Origin: Chitinophaga pinensis
GTDB taxonomy: Bacteria > Bacteroidota > Bacteroidia > Chitinophagales > CAIOSU01
Length of the DNA stretch: 64,000 bases
Direction of reading: 5' to 3'
Assembly: GCA_945901065.1 (NCBI GenBank)
Contig: CAMDKI010000002.1
Location: forward strand, 62,001 to 126,000
The translations under genes were made by a program, and so were the position numbers. Below the pieces are notes generated by a model that saw only the letters and a program-made list of their open reading frames with translations, was not told the origin of the DNA and made no database searches. Positions 17,639-26,952 of the stretch are shown piece after piece (position 1 is the first letter of the stretch; every line of letters starts with the position of its first letter).

Positions 17639-19768
17639 TCAATATCCACCCATATACTTCCTTACAAACCACTCCACGGCAAATAGCGTGATAAGGATGC
17701 CGAATATCCACTTCAAGTTGATGAAGGGAAGGGTTTTGAAGGTGCTGTAAAGCACGGGCTTGGCTTGGTTGCCAGCCAGTATGTCTTTGGCAAGTTTATC
17801 CAACTGGGTTGGGGCATAAAGTTGGCCACCAGAGTTGTCGCTTATTTGAAATAGTAGTTTGTGGTCGGCAACGGTATTGGATGATTCCAATTCTAATGGG
17901 CTGATGGTAAATTTGCCGTCTTGGGTGAGTTGTTTGCCATTGTAGTTGGTTATGGCAGCGTATGTATAGTTGCCCTCTGGGAAGGTGCCGGCACGCAAAT
18001 CGTATGCCTTACTGGTCTTGTTCATTTGGAACGGGAACTCCTTACCGCTCTCGTCGGTAATGGTAACAGATACTTCAGGCTCGTTTACCAACTCATAACT
18101 AGCATTATACAGTTCGCCAGTAAAGTCCACTGATTCTGTTTCGAGGAAGATGTTCTTTAATGGTTTTACCCTAAACTGGCGTTTGTCTTGCTTTACCGCA
18201 AGGTACTGTATGGTTTTGCCCACTAACTCGTTAAAGGCTTCGTGCGAGCTGTTCAAACGGTAATCGTACAATTTCCAGCGCCATATCCCCTCCCCTAGCA
18301 ATACGGCGGTTTTGTTTCCCGTATTTTCCTCAAACACCAACAAGGGGTACTCAGTGCTCACCGAACCTATGCGCTGACGCATCAATACCCGGCTGCTTGG
18401 CGACGTTTTGAACTGACCAAACGGCACAAACAGCGGCGGCAACTTTGGCAATTGTTGCTTGAATTGCTCAGAAGTAGTAAACAACGAAAAATCGGGGTTT
18501 AGCGAGCCCATAGCTTCGTTAAGGCTTTGGCCCTTGCCCGATATTTGAATGGCACTTTGTACGCCATTAAACAGCTCCAATGAGCTTTGCGAGCCCAATA
18601 TATACCATAAGGCAATGCCGTTTTTCTTGGCTTCATCAATCACGCTTTTCGAGCCGAACTTAGCCGAAGGTAATTGGTGCAGTATGATGAGGTTGTAATC
18701 TTTTACGGCAATACCAGTTATGTTTTGCACAAACTTAACCTCCACCTCATAGTTCTTGTTACTTTCAGCAGCTTCGCGCAAAGCTGCTATATCGGGGTGG
18801 GGCGAGTTAGCTAGTATCAAGATGCGCTGGCGGCTATCCAGCACATCCACAAAAATATCCCTATAGTTATTGGCCTCGGTAAACTCGCCTGCCACAGGCA
18901 CCAAGCGCACGCGGTAATGCTGCAAGCCGGCAGTTTTGGCATCCAACACAAAATCGGCGGTAACCACTTCGCCGGTATTGGCAAAAGTTACGGCTCTATC
19001 TTCGAGTTTGGTTGGGTTACCGCGGTTGCTCATATTCAGCACCTCTACCTTAGTATTAGCAGGGGTTAAATTTTGCGAAACCATTTCAACGGAAATCTTG
19101 AATCGGTCGTTGAGATATACCAAATCGTTGTATAACACACGGTCAATCTTCAAATCGCGCTGCGGGGTAGTGTCACCTAAGGCCACACTATACACCGGTA
19201 TGGATGGATAGTTTTGGGCAATGTAAAAAGGGTTCGAGCCTTGATTGTAAATACCATCGGTAGCGAGGATAATACCACCCACGGTTTGGTTGCCGTATAG
19301 GTTGTACACATCGCCCAAGGCACGGCTCAGGTCGGTCATCTCGCCTCTGAAGTCGGGGTTGAGGTTCTCTAAAAGTTCTTGGCTAAAGCCATAGGATTTT
19401 ACATCAAACTTATCGCCAAGCTTGGCTTGCAGTTTGGCTAGGTCGTCCACATATTTGGCCGAATCGCCTTCAGCAAAGCCGTAGGTTACGCTCTGGCTAT
19501 TGTCTTGCAACACCACCACCACTGGCTTGCGGGTTTCGGTAAACTCACTACGAAACAGCGGCGCCAACAACAACAAAGCCAACAAGGTAATGACGGTAAA
19601 CCGCACCACAGCCAATGCCCTAAAAACCAATTGCTGGCGGCTGGATGGGCTTTTGATGAAACTGTTGCGGAAATACAGGACGCCAGCCACACCTGCACCT
19701 AAAGCAATACAACCCAATACCCACCAAGTGGAAAGCTCGAAAGAAAGGCTGGCTGCTAATAGGGTCAT
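17639..19768 (-). CDS. VWA-like membrane protein (BatA/aerotolerance-type)
   Basis: A 709-residue protein with two N-terminal membrane spans (about residues 14-30 and 50-68), a large extracytoplasmic region and a C-terminal span (LKWIFGILITLFAVEWFV). Residues about 80-205 form a von Willebrand A domain with MIDAS pieces DNSQS, TDLSRA and ATDGIYNQGSN. A glutamine-amidotransferase-like or CARDB-type region follows. It resembles BatA-like or uncharacterised Bacteroidota VWA proteins that bind divalent metal and a partner protein in the periplasm. No MoxR ATPase or other bat genes adjoin it. Confidence 0.85.
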   Translation of the reverse strand: MTLLAASLSFELSTWWVLGCIALGAGVAGVLYFRNSFIKSPSSRQQLVFRALAVVRFTVITLLALLLLAPLFRSEFTETRKPVVVVLQDNSQSVTYGFAEGDSAKYVDDLAKLQAKLGDKFDVKSYGFSQELLENLNPDFRGEMTDLSRALGDVYNLYGNQTVGGIILATDGIYNQGSNPFYIAQNYPSIPVYSVALGDTTPQRDLKIDRVLYNDLVYLNDRFKISVEMVSQNLTPANTKVEVLNMSNRGNPTKLEDRAVTFANTGEVVTADFVLDAKTAGLQHYRVRLVPVAGEFTEANNYRDIFVDVLDSRQRILILANSPHPDIAALREAAESNKNYEVEVKFVQNITGIAVKDYNLIILHQLPSAKFGSKSVIDEAKKNGIALWYILGSQSSLELFNGVQSAIQISGKGQSLNEAMGSLNPDFSLFTTSEQFKQQLPKLPPLFVPFGQFKTSPSSRVLMRQRIGSVSTEYPLLVFEENTGNKTAVLLGEGIWRWKLYDYRLNSSHEAFNELVGKTIQYLAVKQDKRQFRVKPLKNIFLETESVDFTGELYNASYELVNEPEVSVTITDESGKEFPFQMNKTSKAYDLRAGTFPEGNYTYAAITNYNGKQLTQDGKFTISPLELESSNTVADHKLLFQISDNSGGQLYAPTQLDKLAKDILAGNQAKPVLYSTFKTLPFINLKWIFGILITLFAVEWFVRKYMGGY

Positions 19769-20143
19769 AGTTTGTTTTAGGCTGTTTAGCTCCTCCCCTT
19801 TTTAGGGGGCGGTTGGGAGGGGGTTGTGCCGTTGAGTGGTACGCTTGAAATTCAAGCTTCATGCTCATCCGAACAGCCCACGCGCGCACCCTTCGACAGG
19901 CTCAGGATGACACGCTTGCTTCCGCTTAAATTTCTTATTCAATGCCTCCCCTCGTCCTTGCTTACAGCGAGGATGCTATAACTCCGAGCCTGTGGCTCGC
20001 ACACAACATGTAAAAGCTCCACACGCCGTGCCGAGCTGGAAGCTCGCAGTTATAAAGTCCTCGTTGGAAACGAGGACTAGAGGGCATATGCCCATTCGGA
20101 TTTGTAATCCGAATGCACGAGCTGCGGATTTGCAATCCGCTAC
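19769..20143. repeat. Gene-free cluster of short palindromes
   Basis: A 375-bp gap with a run of odd-length hairpins, each a perfect stem around about three bases: GCTTGAAATTCAAGC (19849), CGAGCC-TGT-GGCTCG (19984), CGAGCT-GGA-AGCTCG (20032), GTCCTCGTT-GGA-AACGAGGAC (20057), GGGCATATGCCC (20082), CATTCGGATT-TGT-AATCCGAATG (20094) and GCGGATT-TGC-AATCCGC (20124). At 19890 a TTCGACAGGCTCAGGATGAC phrase, common as a dispersed repeat in environmental genomes, is present. I see no coding potential. Confidence 0.75.
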
Positions 20144-20890
20144 CTACCTATTCATCCCCCCACAAACACTCAACACTTGGCCGCTTACGTAGCTGCTCAA
20201 GTCGCTGGCAAGAAAAAGGGCCGCATTGGCTACCTCCTCGGCAGTGCCTAGTCGTTTCATGGGTATGCTTTTCAAATACTCCGCTTTCAAAGTCTCCCCA
20301 AGCGCATCCGTCATATCGGTTTGGATAAAGCCAGGCGCAATTACATTGCAACGAATGCTACGTGTACCCAGCTCATCGGCCACCGACTTACTGAAACCAA
20401 TTATACCTGCCTTACTGGCCGCATAATTGCTTTGACCAGCTTGCCCCTTCATGCCCACTATCGAACTCAGGTTGATAATGCTACCACTGCGTTGCTTCAG
20501 CATGATGCGGCTTACTTGCTTGGTAAGGTTAAACACCGATTTTAAATTGGTATCTACCACGGTATCCCATTCGTTTTCGCTCATGCGAAGCAACAGATTA
20601 TCCTTAGTTACACCTGCGTTATTTACAAGAACGTCAATCCTTCCAAAATCTTGCACTACCTGCTCGGTAAGTTGCTCGGCTGCGGCATAATCCGCCGCAT
20701 CGCTCTGGTAAGCCTTTACGGTTATACCCAAGGCGCTTAGCTCAGCAGCCAATGCCAGTGCCTTCTCGGCAGAGCGGGCATAGGTAAATGCCACATTGGC
20801 CCCCTGCTCGGCAAACTTACGGGCAATACCCTCCCCAATGCCCCTAGAGGCACCCGTTATCAGAGCGGTTTTTCCGGCAAGCAACTTCAA
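20144..20890 (-). CDS. fabG: 3-oxoacyl-[ACP] reductase
   Basis: NADPH-dependent reduction of 3-oxoacyl-ACP in fatty-acid elongation. A classical 248-residue short-chain dehydrogenase: TGASRGIGEGIARKF (cofactor glycine motif), NNAGVTKDNLLLRM, and a catalytic Ser in INLSSIVG with YAASK (Tyr and Lys). IAPGFIQTDMTDAL is typical of FabG, as is the ending SYVSGQVLSVCGGM. On the minus strand it lies downstream of sucD, separated by an inverted TCGTANN array pair. No other fab genes adjoin it. Confidence 0.93.
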   Translation of the reverse strand: MKLLAGKTALITGASRGIGEGIARKFAEQGANVAFTYARSAEKALALAAELSALGITVKAYQSDAADYAAAEQLTEQVVQDFGRIDVLVNNAGVTKDNLLLRMSENEWDTVVDTNLKSVFNLTKQVSRIMLKQRSGSIINLSSIVGMKGQAGQSNYAASKAGIIGFSKSVADELGTRSIRCNVIAPGFIQTDMTDALGETLKAEYLKSIPMKRLGTAEEVANAALFLASDLSSYVSGQVLSVCGGMNR

Positions 20891-20892
20891 TT

Positions 20893-21015
20893 ATTTACGA
20901 TTTTAGATGTACGAAGTACGATTGCAAAACCAATCAAACTCGCAAAATCGTACTTAATACTTTGCACTAGATACTATTTATTTAAAAATCGTACTTCGTA
21001 CATCGTACTTCGTAC
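20893..21015. repeat. Inverted heptamer-array pair (TCGTANN word) between sucD and fabG
   Basis: On the minus strand an arm of alternating TGTACGA-AGTACGA units begins directly after the sucD TAA. The complementary arm (GCAATCGTACTTCGTACATC) ends about 20 bp before the fabG ATG. The middle is plain AT-rich DNA. This is the same stop-arm/start-arm arrangement as at 9685-9849 but with a different word. Confidence 0.85.
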
Positions 21016-21016
21016 A

Positions 21017-21904
21017 TTATACTGCGGCTTTCGCTTCTTTCAAGGCTTTGGCCATGGTTTCACCAATTACGGCTGGGCTCTCTACCACAAACAAACCACA
21101 CTCGCGCATGATTTTCATTTTGGCAGCCGCTGTATCGTCAGCACCACCAATAATAGCACCAGCGTGACCCATGCGGCGTCCTGGAGGGGCCGTTTGGCCA
21201 GCAATAAAGCCAACCACCGGTTTAGTGCCATGGGCTTTAATCCAACGGGCAGCGTCGGCTTCCATGCTTCCGCCAATTTCACCGATCATGATAATGCCTT
21301 CGGTAGCTGGGTCTTCCATTAACAACTTCACGGCTTGCAAAGTAGTAGTGCCAATAATTGGGTCGCCACCAATACCAATGCAAGTGCTCTGTCCTAGGCC
21401 AGCTTTGGTTACTTGGTCAACCGCTTCGTAGGTCAAGGTGCCTGAGCGAGAAACGATACCGATGGTACCAGGGTTGTGAATAAAGCCTGGCATGATACCC
21501 ACTTTAGCCTCGCCTGGGGTCATTACACCTGGGCAGTTAGGGCCGATAAGGGTAACGTCTTTGTCGCTTAGGTAGGCTTTTACCTTTACCATATCCTGTG
21601 TTGGGATACCTTCGGTAATGCAAATAACCACCTTAATACCCGCTTCGGCAGCTTCCATAATAGCATCAGCGGCAAATGCCGGTGGTACAAAAATGATAGA
21701 CACATTAGCCTTGGCTTGCGCCACGGCATCGGCTACGGTATTGAACACCGGGCGACCCAAGTGCTCGGTACCACCTTTGCCCGGGGTAATGCCACCTACT
21801 ACATTGGTGCCATATTCAATCATTTGTTCCGCATGGAAAGAACCTTCCTTACCGGTAAAGCCCTGCACAATTACACGGCTATCTTTGTTCACTAATACGC
21901 TCAT
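21017..21904 (-). CDS. sucD: Succinate-CoA ligase, ADP-forming, alpha subunit
   Basis: Alpha subunit of the TCA-cycle enzyme that converts succinyl-CoA to succinate with ATP formation. The CoA-binding part is [14 protein letters not shown], followed by [20 protein letters not shown] and [13 protein letters not shown]. The phosphorylated His is in [12 protein letters not shown]. The 295 residues are the normal length. The beta subunit gene (sucC) is not adjacent. A -7 box (TAAATTTG on the minus strand) lies 50 bp upstream. Confidence 0.97.
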   Translation of the reverse strand: MSVLVNKDSRVIVQGFTGKEGSFHAEQMIEYGTNVVGGITPGKGGTEHLGRPVFNTVADAVAQAKANVSIIFVPPAFAADAIMEAAEAGIKVVICITEGIPTQDMVKVKAYLSDKDVTLIGPNCPGVMTPGEAKVGIMPGFIHNPGTIGIVSRSGTLTYEAVDQVTKAGLGQSTCIGIGGDPIIGTTTLQAVKLLMEDPATEGIIMIGEIGGSMEADAARWIKAHGTKPVVGFIAGQTAPPGRRMGHAGAIIGGADDTAAAKMKIMRECGLFVVESPAVIGETMAKALKEAKAAV

Positions 21905-21953
21905 GGTTTCTATTTAAGTGCGTGGCTCTCGACACGTCATTTTAAAGTTTGCC

Positions 21954-21961
21954 CAAATTTA
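21954..21961 (-). promoter_or_regulatory. Bacteroidota -7 promoter box for sucD
   Basis: CAAATTTA on plus is TAAATTTG on the minus strand, a full TAnnTTTG match about 50 bp before the sucD ATG. Confidence 0.6.
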
Positions 21962-22151
21962 CAGGAAAGCAGGGTGAATTGGAAATGGGAAGCGTTAATT
22001 AAAAGTTGAAAAGTGAAAATCGCAGCCTGTAATTGACGTTTGCCACAATTAGGCACACTGGCTTAACATACTTATTAATTAAGGTATCCATAAATCCGTT
22101 TTAGAATTCTCAGCCTATTATCAGTAGCTTTACGGTACAAAACAACCTACT

Positions 22152-22652
22152 ATGCACGCTCTACTAGTCGCTTTTGTCTCCATTTTTGCCATCCAAACCG
22201 GCTGGTTGGAGTTTAACGATACCCAAAACCACATAAAAATGCAATACCCCGATACTTGGACAGCTGGTACCGAACAGGGCATCTTGATTTTCAAGAGCCC
22301 TCTTACCGATGCTGCCGATAAGTTTCAGGAAAACGTAAACGTGGTAATACAAGACCTCACCAGCCAGCCCTTAACCTTGGAGCAGTTTACGGATCTTAGC
22401 GTGGAGCAATATAAACAGATGAAAGGCACCGTGGATTTTATATCTATGGAAGACATGAAACTGGCTGGGCAACCAACCAAAAAGGCTGTATTGAAAATGA
22501 ACTACTACGGCACCCAATTAAAGCTTAAGCAAATGTGGTTTGTGAAGAACAACGCTGCCTACCTTATAACCTACACCGCCGCCGAAGCTAAGTTTAACAA
22601 TTACGAGCCCCTAGCTACTACCCTGATGAACAGCTTTATGTTTACCAAGTAA
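22152..22652 (+). CDS. Secreted PsbP/DcrB-like protein
   Basis: A 166-residue protein with a hydrophobic N-terminus (MHALLVAFVSIFAIQTGW). A single domain typical of the PsbP/DcrB fold follows: HIKMQYPDTW, ILIFKSPL, VNVVIQDLT, FTDLSVEQYKQMKGTVDFISME, then ...YLITYTAAEAKFNNYEPLATTLMNSFMF. Members are small periplasmic or outer-surface proteins of unknown role. TAGCTTTA about 25 bp upstream resembles a weak -7 box. The next gene (DCC protein) is 85 bp downstream. Confidence 0.75.
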   Translation: MHALLVAFVSIFAIQTGWLEFNDTQNHIKMQYPDTWTAGTEQGILIFKSPLTDAADKFQENVNVVIQDLTSQPLTLEQFTDLSVEQYKQMKGTVDFISMEDMKLAGQPTKKAVLKMNYYGTQLKLKQMWFVKNNAAYLITYTAAEAKFNNYEPLATTLMNSFMFTK

Positions 22653-22737
22653 AAAAGGCAAGCAGCAATATTCTTTCAAAATTATTTGAAACTTCAAAAA
22701 CAAATCCGTAGCTTTAATATAACAAAACACATCAGCT

Positions 22738-23484
22738 ATGGACACCAGAGCTACCGATAACAAAGTCATTATTTATGATGATAGTTGCCCGATGTGCGCT
22801 TGGTACACGGGCATTTTTATTGATAACCAAATGCTGCCGCCCGATGGCCGAATGGGCTTTACGGAGGTGGCTCAAAGCAAACTTCTACCACAACTCGACC
22901 TTAACCGCGCCCGCCACGAAATACCGCTTGTGGATACCAACGGCGGCGAAACCCTGTATGGCTTGGATGCCATGGTGCATATCATCGGTAGCCGCTTTCC
23001 GTTGGTGAAGTGGATGTTGGGTATTAAGCCTATCAAAGCTTTCTTTACACAGTTTTACCATTTCATTTCTTACAACCGCAGGGTAATTGCCGGCACTGCC
23101 AAGGCCAAACAAGGCATTGATTGCACCCCCGATGTGAACCTTACTTATCGCACCGCTTACATACTATTTGCCTTATTGGCCACGGTAGGCATTGGTATCG
23201 GTTTTGGCAATAGCTTGGCTGCCGATGCTACACAAAGTTTGCTGTTGGTAGCCTTTGCTTGGATGGCGTTTGCCCCTGCAGGTATGTTTATGGAAGGTAA
23301 ACGATTGGATTACTTGGGAAACATAGCTACCATAATGCTTATCGGTGCGCTGGCGCTATTGCCTAGTATACTGGTACATGCCTTTGGAGTAACTTGGATT
23401 GGCCTACCCATTATCGGCTTAAGTATTAGTTTAGGGCTAATAATGTGGGAGTATGTGCGCCGGGTGCGAAACATGCTAGCATAA
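22738..23484 (+). CDS. DCC (DUF393)-type thiol oxidoreductase-like membrane protein
   Basis: A 248-residue protein. The N-terminal about 110 residues show the DUF393 signature VIIYDDSCPMCAWYTGIF, with a CxxC-like active site (Cys-Pro-Met-Cys), and 'YGLDAMVHIIGSRFPLVKWML'. The C-terminal half has about four membrane spans (YILFALLATVGIGIGF, LLLVAFAWMAFAPAGMF, IATIMLIGALALLPSILV, IIGLSISLGLIMW). The DCC family is predicted to be thioredoxin-like; its partner is unknown. No signal peptide, so the CxxC site should face the cytoplasm. Confidence 0.85.
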   Translation: MDTRATDNKVIIYDDSCPMCAWYTGIFIDNQMLPPDGRMGFTEVAQSKLLPQLDLNRARHEIPLVDTNGGETLYGLDAMVHIIGSRFPLVKWMLGIKPIKAFFTQFYHFISYNRRVIAGTAKAKQGIDCTPDVNLTYRTAYILFALLATVGIGIGFGNSLAADATQSLLLVAFAWMAFAPAGMFMEGKRLDYLGNIATIMLIGALALLPSILVHAFGVTWIGLPIIGLSISLGLIMWEYVRRVRNMLA

Positions 23485-23566
23485 AGGCCATAGTGCCCCT
23501 AATCTTGTCCTATTGCTAAATTGTTATTTCTATTTGTAGGCATCATGGCTATTCAAGGAGCTTGCT

Positions 23567-23574
23567 TATCTTTG
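23567..23574 (+). promoter_or_regulatory. Bacteroidota -7 promoter box
   Basis: TATCTTTG, an exact TAnnTTTG match, lies 21 bp before the acid phosphatase ATG at 23596. Confidence 0.6.
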
Positions 23575-23595
23575 CCTGCATCTTAAATCAACCAC

Positions 23596-24414
23596 ATGAA
23601 CCCAGTTCGCTTTGCTTTCTTAACAGTAGTTTTTGCCATAGCCAGTTGCGCCCAACCGGCCCCGGCCCCTGTAGCTGAAGTAGCACCTGCCAGCACTTAC
23701 AAAGATGCCGAATATACTGTGCAAGCCATATTGTATCATCAGTTTGGCTCAGAGTACAGAGCACTTTGTTACCAAGCGTACAACCTAGCCACCGAAAGGT
23801 TGTTGGCAAAGGTAAAAGCCAACCCAAAAAGCAAACTTGCCATTATTACCGACCTTGATGAAACCGTGGTAGACAATAGCTACTACAATGCTTGGTTGGT
23901 AAGCCAAGGCAGCGGCTACAACCCCGAAACTTGGAAAGAATGGACAGCACAGCGCAAAGCCACCATAGTACCGGGCAGCAAAGCGTTCTTTGACCTTGCC
24001 GACTCATTAGGCGTAACCATATTTTACGTAAGCAACCGCGGCGTTGATGAATACGATGCTACCTTGGCCAACTTGCAGGCGCTTGGCCTACCACAATTGG
24101 ATAGCACGCACTTTTACCTTAAAACCACCACCAGCGGCAAAGAAGAACGCCGCCAAGCCATTTATGCGCAAGGCTACGAGGTGGCATTATACTTAGGCGA
24201 TAACTTAAACGATTTTGCTAAAGACTTTGAGAAACAAAACAACGAGCGCAGGCATGAGCTTACCGATAGCTTGAAAGGTAAATTTGGTGCTGAATATATT
24301 GTGCTACCCAATGCTATTTATGGTGAGTGGGAAGTGGCCTTGTACAACTATAACCATGAACTTTCGCCAGCGCAAAAAGACTCTATCCGTAAATCGGTGT
24401 TGAAGGCATATTGA
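23596..24414 (+). CDS. Lipoprotein e(P4)-type acid phosphatase (HAD class IIIB)
   Basis: A 272-residue outer-membrane or periplasmic lipoprotein (lipobox IASC at about 17-20). The DDDD-superfamily motif DLDETVVDNSYYNAW supplies the two catalytic Asp. 'FYVSNRGVDEYDATLANL' and 'YLGDNLNDFA' are motifs II and IV. Members hydrolyse nucleoside 5'-monophosphates and, in Haemophilus e(P4), NMN and FMN. Likely scavenges phosphate or nucleosides outside the inner membrane. Single-gene unit with its own promoter. Confidence 0.93.
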   Translation: MNPVRFAFLTVVFAIASCAQPAPAPVAEVAPASTYKDAEYTVQAILYHQFGSEYRALCYQAYNLATERLLAKVKANPKSKLAIITDLDETVVDNSYYNAWLVSQGSGYNPETWKEWTAQRKATIVPGSKAFFDLADSLGVTIFYVSNRGVDEYDATLANLQALGLPQLDSTHFYLKTTTSGKEERRQAIYAQGYEVALYLGDNLNDFAKDFEKQNNERRHELTDSLKGKFGAEYIVLPNAIYGEWEVALYNYNHELSPAQKDSIRKSVLKAY

Positions 24415-24457
24415 TAGTAGGTCTAGTGCTCGTTTCTGATACCTGTATACATCCTAT

Positions 24458-24688
24458 TTAGGCACTATGTTGGTACCTAGGCCTGTTTTCAGATAGATAT
24501 TCATCGAACTCGTACACCAACTCATGCAGGTCTTGTGCATCGGCAATGTTGCGCATTTCTTCAGCCAACGAAAACTGCCCCTGCCTGCAATACGTATAAA
24601 ACCTATTGCGAATCAGGTGCACCATGATATCTTCTTGTCCGTAGCTCATCTCCTGTTTCCTTATTTTGTATAAATATCGGCACACCAT
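24458..24688 (-). CDS. Small hypothetical protein
   Basis: A 76-residue soluble, charged, helical protein, not recognised. A better start may be the ATG at 24649 (MSYGQEDIMVHLIRN), giving 63 residues; an AGGAG lies directly against that ATG, so close spacing leaves the choice open. Surrounded by plus-strand genes. The sequence ends in an acidic helix (HELVYEFDEYLSEN). Confidence 0.5.
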   Translation of the reverse strand: MVCRYLYKIRKQEMSYGQEDIMVHLIRNRFYTYCRQGQFSLAEEMRNIADAQDLHELVYEFDEYLSENRPRYQHSA

Positions 24689-24857
24689 TTTTTAATGCCA
24701 ACGCAATATTTGTCATTTTTAGGAAGTCTAAGTATATAAAAAGCTGCTGAAATAAGCCAAAAACCTCAATCAATGAACATCAAAACCTACTGAAATACAA
24801 GTAAATAGGGAATATTGTACTTTTAACCAAAAACATCCATTTTTAAGTTTCAGCCTT

Positions 24858-26018
24858 ATGCGGAACGGCCTATTTTTAATTCTTGCTATCACACTGTTGG
24901 CCGCATCGTGTCACTTTTTTGACGACGGCCAACCTATCGAAGGTTTTGTAACCCTCAAACCGGGCCACTTCTGCCAACTTGGGGCGATAGCTATAAACGG
25001 CGATACGGTGTTTGTTGCAGGCTCATACCTGGCTGATGATGACCCGAATAGCGAAATAAAAGCTGTACACTCCTACTTAACGGCAATAAAAGCTAACGGC
25101 GAGGTAATATGGGAGCTTAACCCCAACAAACCAGACTATACGCGCTGGATCAAAGTTGCAATCGACCATAAGGGAAACATATTCGTCATCGGAAATACAA
25201 ATTCACCATTAAATAAACTCGTGGCGAGCTTAGTCAACTTGAATTCATCAACTGGAAAAGTGAATGAAAGGATTTGGGTGGAAGATAGCCTTCCGCATCA
25301 AATGGCAGACGTTTGGATTACATCGCTTGGTCAGGTTGCTTTTCTGAGGACGAAAGAGTTGAAGGGTTCAGGTATGCCATGTATAAACAAGCAATTGGAA
25401 TTATTTGATGGCATCACAATTCCTCACCGTGATTTTTGTGTAAATGGTTCGATAAGTTGCGCCAAATTTGTTAATGATACGCTATACTTCAGTGCTTGGG
25501 GCAGGCCTGGCACTACCGATTATTTGTATTTCATTAACAATAAGGATTCTTTAAAACAGCTAGATAATTTAGAGGCTTTGAATGGGAGTATGGTAAATGA
25601 CATAGCCAGTCCTTATCATAATACCTTCTTGCTAGCCACTACGGGCAAAAATGGCCAAGGTCCTTGCATGTATCAGTTGGGCGATAACGATTCTATAATC
25701 AAAAACATTTGCCTTAACTATTGGCCCATGCACGGTAGCACCCACATCGAAATGATTGGAGATTGTAAATTACTAGCCTTTAATGCAACGGACAGTACAA
25801 ATGGCAATGCAGTGCATTTAGTGGTAATAAACAGCACCAATGAAATTGCTTACGAAGAAACTATAGCTAGCAATGTACCTTTCAATCTAAGCGATGTTGC
25901 AGTGTCTCAATCTAAAATATACCTTGCAGGCACCTTAGAAACCGACGAAAAAGGTTCGGAAATGGCTATTAAGATAATTTCCTTGCCGCCAAACACATTG
26001 TGCAACTTAAAAAACTAG
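24858..26018 (+). CDS. Lipoprotein with beta-propeller-like sequence, unknown function
   Basis: A 386-residue lipoprotein: signal MRNGLFLILAITLL with lipobox AASC and Cys at about 18. The remainder has repeated 'GDTVFVAGSYL...LTAIKANGEVIWE', 'DHKGNIFVIGNTN', 'KIYLAGTL' stretches typical of delta-60/SBBP-type beta-propeller repeats (four to six weak copies). No catalytic motif. Expected on the periplasmic or outer face of the envelope. It ends 1 bp before the convergent T9SS gene's stop. Confidence 0.75.
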   Translation: MRNGLFLILAITLLAASCHFFDDGQPIEGFVTLKPGHFCQLGAIAINGDTVFVAGSYLADDDPNSEIKAVHSYLTAIKANGEVIWELNPNKPDYTRWIKVAIDHKGNIFVIGNTNSPLNKLVASLVNLNSSTGKVNERIWVEDSLPHQMADVWITSLGQVAFLRTKELKGSGMPCINKQLELFDGITIPHRDFCVNGSISCAKFVNDTLYFSAWGRPGTTDYLYFINNKDSLKQLDNLEALNGSMVNDIASPYHNTFLLATTGKNGQGPCMYQLGDNDSIIKNICLNYWPMHGSTHIEMIGDCKLLAFNATDSTNGNAVHLVVINSTNEIAYEETIASNVPFNLSDVAVSQSKIYLAGTLETDEKGSEMAIKIISLPPNTLCNLKN

Positions 26019-26019
26019 C

Positions 26020-26733
26020 CTATTGCTTCACAAAAGCCTTAGTAAAGCTTCTAGCTGTGCGGTCTTGCAATACCAAAAGGTAAGTTCCTTGATCCAAATC
26101 CTGAAGCGAAACCTCAATGAGCGATGCATCTACCAACTGCCACAGCAATGGTATTTTTCGACCTAATACATCCACCACAAATAATTGCTCAACGCCCTCT
26201 AAGCTATTGGCCTTTATGTGCAAAGTATGCGCACTTGGCTGCGGATATAGACTTACATCGGTTAACCAAGTATTAATCTCTGTTATAGCAGTACCCGTAT
26301 CAATGGGCGAAGCATAAGCATTGCCTGCAAAGGTAAGTAGCACGCTATCGGTTGGGTCGTTGGCAGGGTAAAGCTTTAGCACCACCGTTGAGCGGCCCAC
26401 GGTATTGTGTGGGTGGAAACTCACAATCATATACTGCGCCTGTTGGTTTATGGCTGGCAGGTAAAAGGTAGTGGTATCGGGCACATAGGTATAGGCGCTA
26501 TCTAAATCTTCCAACCAAGTTTCCCAAGCAGTGGGTTTTTGGTCGAGTACTTTTACGCAGCGCATTTCGAGCAATTGGCCCGTATTGTTGGTCAGTTTTA
26601 TCCAAGGATAAAAAACCATAGAGTTAGATGGATAAATGGCCGAAACCCGAACACTATCGGGCGTAAAGCTGGTTTGGGCAAACAGGTTGATTGCGCAGCA
26701 CAAAAACACAAACAATGATAGAAACTTAACCAT
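26020..26733 (-). CDS. Small T9SS type A sorted protein
   Basis: About 237 residues from MVKFLSLFVFLCCAINLFAQ; an ATG at 26751 would add six residues before an obvious signal peptide. The middle is a single beta-sandwich-like domain with no known motif. The last about 75 residues are a type A sorting domain (VSLYPQPSAHTLHIKA...LFVVDVLGRKIP...DLDQGTYLLVLQD...FVKQ). Surface-exposed or released protein of unknown role. Downstream of the GNAT gene across a hairpin-rich gap. Confidence 0.85.
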   Translation of the reverse strand: MVKFLSLFVFLCCAINLFAQTSFTPDSVRVSAIYPSNSMVFYPWIKLTNNTGQLLEMRCVKVLDQKPTAWETWLEDLDSAYTYVPDTTTFYLPAINQQAQYMIVSFHPHNTVGRSTVVLKLYPANDPTDSVLLTFAGNAYASPIDTGTAITEINTWLTDVSLYPQPSAHTLHIKANSLEGVEQLFVVDVLGRKIPLLWQLVDASLIEVSLQDLDQGTYLLVLQDRTARSFTKAFVKQ

Positions 26734-26761
26734 AACGTAAATATAAGGCATTAGTATCTAA

Positions 26762-26878
26762 ACCGTTGAAACGGTTGTTATTATTCGGCAGTACTTTCAA
26801 CTTCCCACGTTTAAAAACGTGGGCTTTTAATAAACAGCCCATTATCTTAAAATAGCCCATGGTTTCAACCATGGGAAA
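26762..26878. repeat. Three perfect palindromes in the gap
   Basis: AACCGTT-GA-AACGGTT (26760s), CCCACGTTTAAAAACGTGGG (26805-26824) and CCCATGGTTTCAACCATGGG (26859-26878). These are odd, dispersed REP-like hairpins, not followed by T runs on either side that would make them convincing terminators. Confidence 0.7.
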
Positions 26879-26952
26879 AATAAACTCGCCTATACCAACC
26901 ATTTTAGCGGTTTACATGGTCGATAATGCTTTTGGTGTTTAGCATTGTAATA